10,664 bases of DNA. It comes from Larix sibirica. Lineage: Eukaryota > Streptophyta > Pinopsida > Pinales > Pinaceae. Location of the stretch: contig NWUY0300024146.1 in NCBI GenBank assembly GCA_004151065.3, positions 1 through 10,664 of the forward strand. Direction: 5' to 3'. Position 1 is the first letter of the stretch, and every line of letters starts with the position of its first letter. Made by a program: the position numbers and the translations under genes. The notes below the pieces were generated by a model, which worked only from the letters and a program-made list of their open reading frames with translations, searched no databases and was not told the DNA's origin. Shown in pieces: positions 1 through 5,589 of this stretch.

Positions 1-914
1 ATCATAACCAAAACTGGGGTTCAAACACGGTTGAATCATCATCTATGAGACTGGAACATATGGCTCCACAACCAACATATTGTTGAGCATTATTCCACCT
101 TCTTCCTTGATAGTGTCGTTGTATATCTTCTTGTCTTTCTTGGAAGCTTTCTTGATAATGAGGATGTCAATATGGTTTCACACTTGATGGTTTGTCTTCC
201 TTTTGCACACCCATATTATCAGTCTTCTTTTCAGATATAATGGCATCCTATATCCTTTGTGCTTAGTATTTGATCACTCTCGCTTTTGAAATAATACCAT
301 CACATTTGACATGTACATCTTCAAGTTGGAACTTAAATTCTTCCAGTATTTTGTGGCATCCTTCTATAATCTTGACCTTCTCCTTTTGAAGCTATAATGT
401 GATGTAATTCATCAATGTTTGATGTCCTTCTTCAATTTTGTATTTCATTTCTTGTTTTATGTCATATGTATTTAGAGCTTCTTCAAGCTTCTTGTAAATT
501 TTCTCTTCAAGTCTTTTAGAAGTCGCTTCATCCAAGATCCTTGTTTTTTATTTATTTCGACCATGCTTATTTTATTCTTTCAATCTCTTGACCTCACCCA
601 ATATCTTTTTATTATGATTTCTCAATCTACATATTTTATTCATCCTTCTTTTCCAATTCTCCTTGAATTTTATTCCTTTCTTCCATTTTTTAATCCTTGG
701 TCCATCTTTTCAAGAAGAGTTCTTCAAATTCTTCCCATGTAGTGTATGCTTGAGTATTCATATCAAGAATTTTAAACCATTTATAGGATTCATTGTCAAA
801 TTTAAGAAGATAAGGTTTTTCAAAATTTCCCTTCATAATATTTAACCATTCCTTAGGATCAATTCCATCTTTATCTTTATTTCCACTAAACCTATGTATT
901 GCTAATTTTGCCAT
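1..914 (-). pseudogene. gag pseudogene of an LTR retrotransposon (partial, runs off window)
   Basis: The first ATG in frame is at 914 and begins MAKLAIHRFSG. The first 74 codons are open to a TAA at 692-690. This piece carries the pattern of the retrotransposon gag (capsid) domain: a DPKEWL motif near residues 19-24, a YKWFKIL segment near 44-50, and a closing TWEEFEELFLKRW near 59-71, which matches the family's W-x-x-F-x-x-x-F/R-x-W/F signature. Beyond the stop the frame continues as a lysine/glutamate-rich, probably coiled-coil stretch. A one-base frameshift lies near 636-645, followed by the segment beginning ILDEATSKRLEEKIYKK. Further in-frame stops lie at 394-392, 265-263, 250-248 and 169-167. 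The last part before base 1 is rich in Q, R and H and has no recognisable CCHC zinc knuckle. In a living element Gag forms the cytoplasmic virus-like particle. Assignment as gag is firm; the lineage within gypsy is not resolved. Confidence 0.8.
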
Positions 915-1194
915 TTTTATTAATTGAGGTCCAAGCAAAATTCTCAATTCGAAACTTAATATATTTAAAATAGTTTAAAACATTGATAATATGATTTTTC
1001 TAGCATATTATCACGTGTTACCTCTTTCCAATGTCTTTTGAATCACATAAGTCAGATTTTCCAATCAAAAGTTATGCAATTTTCAAAATAACATACTCTT
1101 TAAAACCCTAATTTGGAGTGTCTTTCTAGCCGACCTTCTACGTGAGGTAAATCTATAATTTTTACCCCTTGGAATATGAAATTATATCTTATAG

Positions 1195-1790
1195 TATCAT
1201 GATATGTATTCTTTGCAATTCCACAGGTCTGATTTAATTCTGATGTGATGAGGAAAAGTTATGGTAACTTCCCCAAAACTTGTTATTTTCTTCCTATTCA
1301 GGAGAGCAATATTGTATGGCTTGCCCCATGTACACTTTTATGGATCTGTTTGTAAAATTTATACCACATATACTATGGTTCATGTTATTTCTGATGCAAT
1401 AGGTCTCATTCAAATTTGGATCTCTCAAACTCCAAATATAATAGTTTTACCCATAACACTTGTTTGAGACTAGTTTTGGACTGGTAAAAAACACTAATTT
1501 TCACTCGGTATCACACTAATTCTGTAATGAATCAATACCTGAAATTCGTACCCAAAAAACTACTATATGTATTCTTTTTTATGCAACAAGTCTCACTCAA
1601 TTTGGACATTTCAAGCTTTGTATACAATCGTTTTACCCAAAACACCGGTTTGATACTAGTTTTGGACTACTTAGAAACCCTAACTTCCACAAGGTATAAC
1701 TCTGAACTTGTAATGAATCAAGACCTAAAAATCGTACCAGTAATAATAAAATATGTCCTTTATGGACTCTCCAAGTTTTGTTGTCTTAAA
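1195..1790 (-). repeat. Diverged tandem repeats of about 180 bp in the retrotransposon leader
   Basis: Three diverged copies, plus the start of a fourth, lie between the primer binding site and gag. The anchor AGGTCT/AAGTCT recurs at 1225, 1401 and 1588. A 39-bp block starting GTTTTACCCA and ending AGTTTTGGACT occurs at 1444-1482 and 1630-1668. GTAATGAATCAA recurs at 1524 and 1710. Spacings are about 176 and 186 bp, so the unit varies in length. The first copy matches the others only loosely. These repeats lie in the untranslated leader, where some plant gypsy elements are known to keep tandem repeats. The short open frames that cross them are not protein-like. Confidence 0.7.
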
Positions 1791-1847
1791 AGTCTCAAAA
1801 AAAGGTACAACAAAAATTCCAAGAAGACTCCTTTTGGAAGCGTCCAA

Positions 1848-1859
1848 GCTCTGATACCA
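1848..1859 (-). other. Primer binding site for initiator tRNA-Met
   Basis: The minus strand reads TGGTATCAGAGC, which is complementary to the 3' end of plant initiator methionine tRNA and is the commonest primer site of plant Ty3/gypsy and Ty1/copia elements. It lies two bases (TT) inside the LTR end at 1862, the usual spacing. It fixes the orientation of the element as leftward and its 5' LTR as 1862-2253. Confidence 0.93.
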
Positions 1860-1861
1860 AA

Positions 1862-2253
1862 TGTTATGATCCAAATCCTTACAATAGAATAAGATAACAA
1901 GATTACACACCATGTACAAAATGTAAACATGGAGCACAACTCCAATATAGATAAAAAATATAAGTTACACATTAAATCCTTAACGAATATGAGATCTTTC
2001 TCCAATTCCCCCAAGACATTCACATCATCATTTCACATCTCCCTAAAAAAGGACTGCATTATTTTTATATATACATATCCACTCATTACAAACGAGTCCC
2101 CTTCATTAGGACAACCCTATTACATATACATTTATCCCCATATATGTCCCCTTGGGGTCATATCATATACACTTAAGCCCATATATACCCCCCTTCGGTC
2201 ATATCGACGGAGGCACATATTATCGAAAAAAACCCAGCACATTAGGTGTTACG
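1862..2253 (-). repeat. 5' LTR of the retrotransposon (about 392 bp)
   Basis: The inner edge is set by the primer site: on the minus strand the LTR ends GGATCATAACA at 1862, a canonical CA end. The outer edge is placed at about 2253, where the minus strand reads CGTAACACCTAATG. This resembles the TGTAACACC start common in plant gypsy LTRs, with T changed to C in the first base. The outer edge is inferred because the partner LTR lies outside the window. It is supported by Tnp2-like coding sequence beginning within about 30 bp on the other side. The LTR carries duplicated TATA-bearing repeats in its U3 part. Confidence 0.72.
2097..2207 (-). promoter_or_regulatory. Tandem 40-bp repeats with TATA-like boxes in LTR U3
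   Basis: A unit of about 40 bp is present twice, starting near 2123 and 2164, with a decayed third piece to the left near 2097-2122. Each full unit holds CATATACA/C, then CCCATATAT, then a run CCCC(C)TT. On the minus strand this gives GTATATAT at 2188-2181, a good TATA box about 65-72 bases into the LTR, and CATATATG at 2146-2139, a weaker one. Repeated promoter or enhancer units in U3 are common in LTR elements. Which box was used, and where transcription started, cannot be read from sequence. Confidence 0.5.
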
Positions 2254-2521
2254 AGAGATTGTATTTCTTCAAATATTAAAAGGAAACATCGGTCAAGAAA
2301 AGAAAGTAGAGGAGAAGTTCATCCATTTGGGTCTTTTAAAGAAGGTGATGTCCCATGGATTTTGAAGAAAGATGATCTTTCTTTGGTGAAGGAAGTTATA
2401 TTGGGTCTGGAGGTATCTGCTTTATATAGGTTGACTCTACAATGCTAATTCAGTAAAGAAGAACAATTGTCGAGGTTGAAATCACATGACCATATGAACG
2501 TTCTAAGTGTATGTATGTCAA

Positions 2522-2678
2522 ATACATGCCTTTTTTTTGCCCTACGATGTAGACTATAATATACTATGCACTCAAAGTGTTTTGGTAGTCGATTTTGTAT
2601 ATACATGCCTTTTTTTTCACTACGATGTAGGTTATAATATACTATGCACTCCAAGTTTTGTGGTAGTTTATTTTGTAT
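2522..2678. repeat. 79-bp tandem duplication inside the Tnp2 pseudogene
   Basis: Two close copies, 2522-2600 and 2601-2678, each begin ATACATGCCTTTTTTTT, pass through TACGATGTAG and ACTATGCACTC, and end ATTTTGTAT. They lie exactly where the transposase should pass from its LKSHD motif (ending near 2505) to the LPQDLQ segment (from 2721), a gap normally of only a few tens of residues. The stretch is therefore probably an insertion that was then duplicated, or a diverged piece of the gene that was duplicated. The open frames on both strands across it are by-products of the repeat. Confidence 0.75.
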
Positions 2679-3262
2679 TGTCATTTTCCTTCGTTCATAT
2701 GTGGGTGCGTGAACCATGAACTCCCTCAAGATTTGCAGTGCACCATATCTAAATTATATGCTTTTGTGCATTGTATCACATCAAAGGAGATTCATGTGGC
2801 TAACATTTCACAGTGGCATCAAAAGATATATGAAATTGGTAGTATGTTTGAGAAGGAACTGCCCACGAGTTTCATGGACTTGTAGGTTTATCTCTAATTC
2901 ACCTAGTTGATGAGGTTGAATTAGTGGTGGTGGTCCCATGATTATGGATGTTCTTCTTAAATAGGTACATGGGAAATCAAAAGGGTTTATCTGAAAAAAG
3001 GAAAAATAAGAGTGGTCTATGGTAGAGAGTACATAATATACGAGTCATTCTATTGTGCCAGTGAGTACATCAAGAAAATTGACCACATACCAGGAATACC
3101 AGTTTGGGATGACTAACAGGATGAGGACAAAAGGGAAGGGGAGCTACTCTAAATGAATGGAAAAATATTTGTGGTAAAGAATAAGTCACTTATCTTTTGT
3201 CAAATTTATATAGAGTAATTGTTTACACTGAACTTGATAATATATTCAAGATAGGTTTATGA

Positions 3263-3312
3263 AAATCCCACAATGCTCATTTTTGCATGCAAAAATGAAA
3301 ACCGTGGGATTT
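3263..3312. repeat. 50-bp near-perfect palindrome (hairpin)
   Basis: Arms 3263-3287 and 3288-3312 pair with no loop: the centre is TGCA/TGCA and the outer ends are AAATCCCAC and GTGGGATTT. By hand count 21 of 25 positions pair, with mismatches near 3272-3276. It lies in the stretch between two recognisable Tnp2 segments (about 3215-3380) that does not match the transposase. It may be part of a small inserted sequence. No protein or RNA gene is evident. Confidence 0.7.
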
Positions 3313-3654
3313 CTCGAAACCCGTCTTGAAGATTCTCACCACAAAAATCTCATATCTTTAATAATATATGTTTATTCTCATAGTTGTTTTTCATCAATGA
3401 ATCCAAAAATTGACGCAACCAATAAATTAATTCTTTACGACGTGGAGGAAATGAAACCATGGGTCACATTGTATGAAGAGAAGAGAAGTAAACAAGAGAG
3501 TGACATGAAAGAATTCATGTGGCTGAATAATTGAAGCATGCATAATCCTAATTAAAATATTCCAATGATCTATCCAAACAATTGGGTGTTTGACCATATT
3601 AGAGAGAAACATGGGCATCCGATTTTTGCTCGCATGGTGCAGAGGATACACTAA

Positions 3655-3964
3655 ACATAGGGATCAGGTGGAACAACTCTATAATGATATTTCCGTGTAC
3701 ATTTTTAACTTTACAATGCATGTTGAATTATAACATCTATATGTATTTATTAATCACTACAATGAGGAAACTAGTGCCTAATTTAACATAATTTTTAGTG
3801 TATTTTTTATCCAATTGAGTTGGAAATTCCGGCACAAAACTCGGTGAGAAGTGACAATTTTATAAAGCGTCGTCTCTTGCATCAACTTCAACACTCTAAA
3901 TAGTGCCTAATATAGTGCTTGGAATCATGCCTGATTTAGCGCCATAAATAACGCCTAAAAACAT
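3655..3964. other. Gene-free stretch with CACTA-terminus-like motif and TAGTGCC repeats
   Basis: No open frame of note. CACTACAA at 3755-3762 resembles the terminal sequence of CACTA transposons, and TAGTGCCTAAT occurs at 3772-3782 and 3901-3911, with related AGTGC and GCGCC motifs between and after. CACTA elements carry short subterminal repeats of this sort. However, no matching TTGTAGTG end was found to the right and no target-site duplication can be shown, so this is a weak indication only. From about 3890 the sequence grades into the 12/24-bp array. Confidence 0.3.
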
Positions 3965-4800
3965 GATTTGAACATTTGATTTAGTGCCACATTTGACATC
4001 CACTTTAACACCTAGCTTGACATCCTTGTTTTTTCCAAATTAGCTCCATGTTTGGATTGCACTTTAGCGCTAGTTTTGGCATACACTTTAGCACCCAGTT
4101 TGGCATCCATGTTTGCTTCCACGTTAATGCCATGTTTGGTTTCCACTTTAGCACCAAGTTTGATGTCCACGTTAGTGCCCGATTTTGCATCCATGGATTC
4201 CGCATTAGCGCAATGTTTCGCTTGCACTTGTTCACTAGGTTTAGCATCCATGTTAACATATAGTGTTGCATTTGTGTTTTCTTCCACATTAGTGTCGGGT
4301 TTATCTTCCACCTTAGCGTCAAATTTGGCATCCACTTTAGCTCCCAGTTTGGCATCCATGTTTGCTTCCACAATAGCACCACACTTGGCTTCCCATTTAG
4401 CTCATATTGTTTCTTCCCAATGATAACCTATGTTTTCTTCATGTTTTTCTTTTGCATTAACACCACATTTATTTTCTCATTTAGCTTCTAGTTTTGCTTC
4501 CTTGTTAGCTTCTAGTTTTGCTTCCATTTTGGATTCTAGTTTTGCTTCGACAATAGTGCCACATTTAGATTCCCATTTAGTGCCAAGCTTTGCTTTCAAT
4601 ATTGATTCTGAATTTGTGCTAGATTTTTTTTCTAGTATAGCTCCTTGTTGTGCTTCCACTTTTTATTCCTCACTAGCACCACATTATGCTTCATATTTAG
4701 CACTTATGTTTGCATCCAATTTTGCGTCAATATTTGATTCCATATTAGTGCCACCTTTTGCTTCCTATTTATATTGTCAAGTTTTGCTTCCTTGTTATGA
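3965..4800. repeat. 12/24-bp minisatellite array
   Basis: About 830 bp consist of diverged 24-bp units close to TTTAGCACCCAGTTTGGCATCCAC, which split into two related 12-bp halves (TTTAGCACCCAG and TTTGGCATCCAC). Good copies lie at about 4088-4130, 4155-4200 and 4330-4375. The right part (about 4480-4570) is dominated by a TTTTGCTTC/TTAGCTTC variant. That gives about 34 full units by length. There are no unique spacers between units, so it is not a CRISPR array. It expanded by slippage or unequal exchange and then decayed by point changes. Degenerate units seem to reach left to about 3890. Confidence 0.85.
4012..4790 (-). pseudogene. Lysine-rich four-residue-repeat reading frame over the minisatellite (possible decayed CDS)
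   Basis: One minus-strand frame runs from about 4790 to 4012, about 260 codons, with only about four stops (two TAA near 4660-4690 and two TGA between 4480 and 4390). It reads as four-residue units such as DAKL, GAKV, EAKL and ESKM, alternating acidic or small residues with A and K. Below 4012 the pattern appears to continue in another frame (KLGVKVDVKCGTK). The longest unbroken piece is 119 codons (4371-4012) and the next is 60 codons (4659-4477). Because 12 and 24 are multiples of three, any frame of such an array keeps its phase, so openness alone does not prove coding. There is no recognisable start region, signal peptide or known domain. It could be the relic of a hydrophilic, helix-forming repeat protein or chance. 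I favour a non-functional repeat. Confidence 0.35.
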
Positions 4801-5382
4801 CCCCCTTTATTTTATTAATCTCAATTAAATAATGATATATATCACGGATCTCAAATAATATAATGAAATATACAAAAACAATATATCACAATTCAAATTT
4901 ATAACATAACTTTTATGAATAAATTTAAGGGAAGTGGACAACATCCATCCAAAGTAGTAAAATTATCATACTTATTAATTATCCATAAAATAATCATTGA
5001 CAATTTCCAATATATATAAATTAACAAGATAATGGTGATAACAGGATCATAATCTTTGATCAAAAGAAGTGAAAGTCGAATATATCTTTAGATCAATAAC
5101 CTGTCATGGAGATCATTATAGTAAAGTAAAAAGAACAATTCAAATATATATATGATGAAAATACCAATATCACAAGAAATAAGTTTTATGATATCCATAT
5201 ATATACAAATGTCAAAATATTAAAGGGTGGTAATGATGTTCGTATGTCAACAACAATCCATGATACAAGTTAATATGGTCCAGAAAGGAATATTTTGGAT
5301 CATCATAAGATCTAGAATACATCTACATTGGCATGGATACAGTAATAAGAAATGACATGCTCATGAACAACGTCATTGGCCA
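4801..5382. other. AT-rich gene-free stretch
   Basis: Strongly AT-rich with scattered ATATAT tracts (near 5010, 5145 and 5200). No open frame, RNA gene, repeat or transposon end could be supported. On the minus strand it lies downstream of the acidic reading frame at 5511-5404 and could be its 3' untranslated or flanking DNA, but there is no direct sign of this. Confidence 0.5.
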
Positions 5383-5389
5383 CCACCAA

Positions 5390-5462
5390 CATCATCATCA
5401 TCATCATCCATCATCTTTGTCATCATTAGTACCATCTTCATCTGATCCATCATCATCATCAT
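5390..5462. repeat. CAT/ATG trinucleotide microsatellite runs
   Basis: Uninterrupted CAT runs occur at 5390-5407 (six units) and 5448-5462 (five units), with imperfect CAT units between and around them. On the minus strand the second run gives four of the consecutive aspartates in the acidic frame at 5511-5404. The first run falls just after that frame's stop, where it reads as a row of TGA triplets. Confidence 0.85.
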
Positions 5463-5511
5463 TAACTCCTCTCTCTGGTCCACTATTAGCATAGTCTGGA
5501 TCATCATCCAT
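5404..5511 (-). pseudogene. Short acidic reading frame, possible C-terminal exon relic
   Basis: From an ATG at 5511-5509 the minus strand encodes 35 residues to a TGA at 5406-5404. It begins MDDDPDYANSGPER and ends in an Asp-rich tail with NDDDD and DDKDDG. The codons just before the ATG (KYYH) are also open, so the ATG may be internal. Acidic Asp-rich C-termini of this kind close many plant transposase-like and nuclear proteins, but no family-specific motif is present and I cannot name one. Upstream on the minus strand is a pyrimidine-rich tract (about 5555-5535) that could recall a splice acceptor, but no AG follows in a good position. The alternative is a chance frame over GAT microsatellite DNA. 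Confidence 0.25.
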
Positions 5512-5589
5512 GTGATAATATTTAGTAGTGTTTTGAAAGAAAAAAAGAAATAGTCAATATTAAATTTTAGTATTAATTTAACACCTTAA

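Larger units (their letters stand above)
1..2253 (-). mobile_element. 5' portion of a degenerate Ty3/gypsy-type LTR retrotransposon
   Basis: Four parts occur in the correct order and spacing on the minus strand: an LTR (2253-1862), a two-base spacer, a primer binding site for initiator tRNA-Met (1859-1848), a leader of about 930 bp, and a gag frame starting at 914 that runs out of the window at base 1. This order is diagnostic of an LTR retrotransposon. The gag resembles the retrotransposon gag domain of Ty3/gypsy elements. Protease, reverse transcriptase, integrase and the second LTR would lie left of base 1, so family, completeness and target-site duplication cannot be judged. Several stops and a frameshift in gag show that this copy is dead. 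A non-autonomous element carrying only gag is an alternative that the window cannot exclude. Confidence 0.85.
2254..3654 (+). pseudogene. CACTA (En/Spm) Tnp2-type transposase pseudogene, C-terminal half
   Basis: Pieces of a Tnp2-like transposase follow one another in the right order in shifting frames. First, 2280-2505 reads VPWILKKDD, then GLKSHD-type RLKSHDHMNVL, broken by a TAA at 2446-2448. Second, 2721-2885 reads LPQDLQC, then EKELPTSFMDL, matching the family's FPPSFFD-type segment. Third, 2882 onward in the next frame gives LIHLVDEVEL, a TGA, then LNRYMGNQKG, matching the conserved HL-WM-ERY-G region. Fourth, 3015-3214 gives YGREYIIYESFYCASEYI and VWDD, with stops at 3114 and 3150. Last, about 3380-3654 gives VEEMKPWV and REKHGHPIFARMVQ before a TAA at 3652. 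In CACTA proteins this region (DUF4218 type) follows the catalytic Transposase_21 domain, which is missing here and probably lay left of 2254. In the living enzyme it belongs to the nuclear transposase that cuts at CACTA ends. This copy is clearly non-functional. Confidence 0.8.

Noticed and set aside
1103-1111. Telomere-like AAACCCTAA motifs (also at 1675 and 9050)
   Set aside because: Each is a single isolated unit. No tandem TTTAGGG tract is present.
1527-1892. 121-codon plus-strand open frame
   Set aside because: It runs across the leader repeats and the primer binding site of the minus-strand retrotransposon, and has no protein motif.
1929-2279. 116-codon plus-strand open frame
   Set aside because: It lies within the LTR on the antisense side. 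Its residues follow the 40-bp U3 repeats and no domain is visible.
2445-2729. 94-codon minus-strand frame with an internal repeated segment
   Set aside because: It is the antisense of the 79-bp tandem duplication within the plus-strand Tnp2 pseudogene. The repeated residues come from the DNA repeat.
3965-4800. CRISPR-like array
   Set aside because: Repeats are directly adjacent without unique spacers, and the setting is a plant-type transposon landscape.
4052-4828. Two long plus-strand frames rich in L, A, S and F
   Set aside because: They are the antisense reading of the 12/24-bp array. The hydrophobic pattern follows from the repeat, not from a membrane protein.
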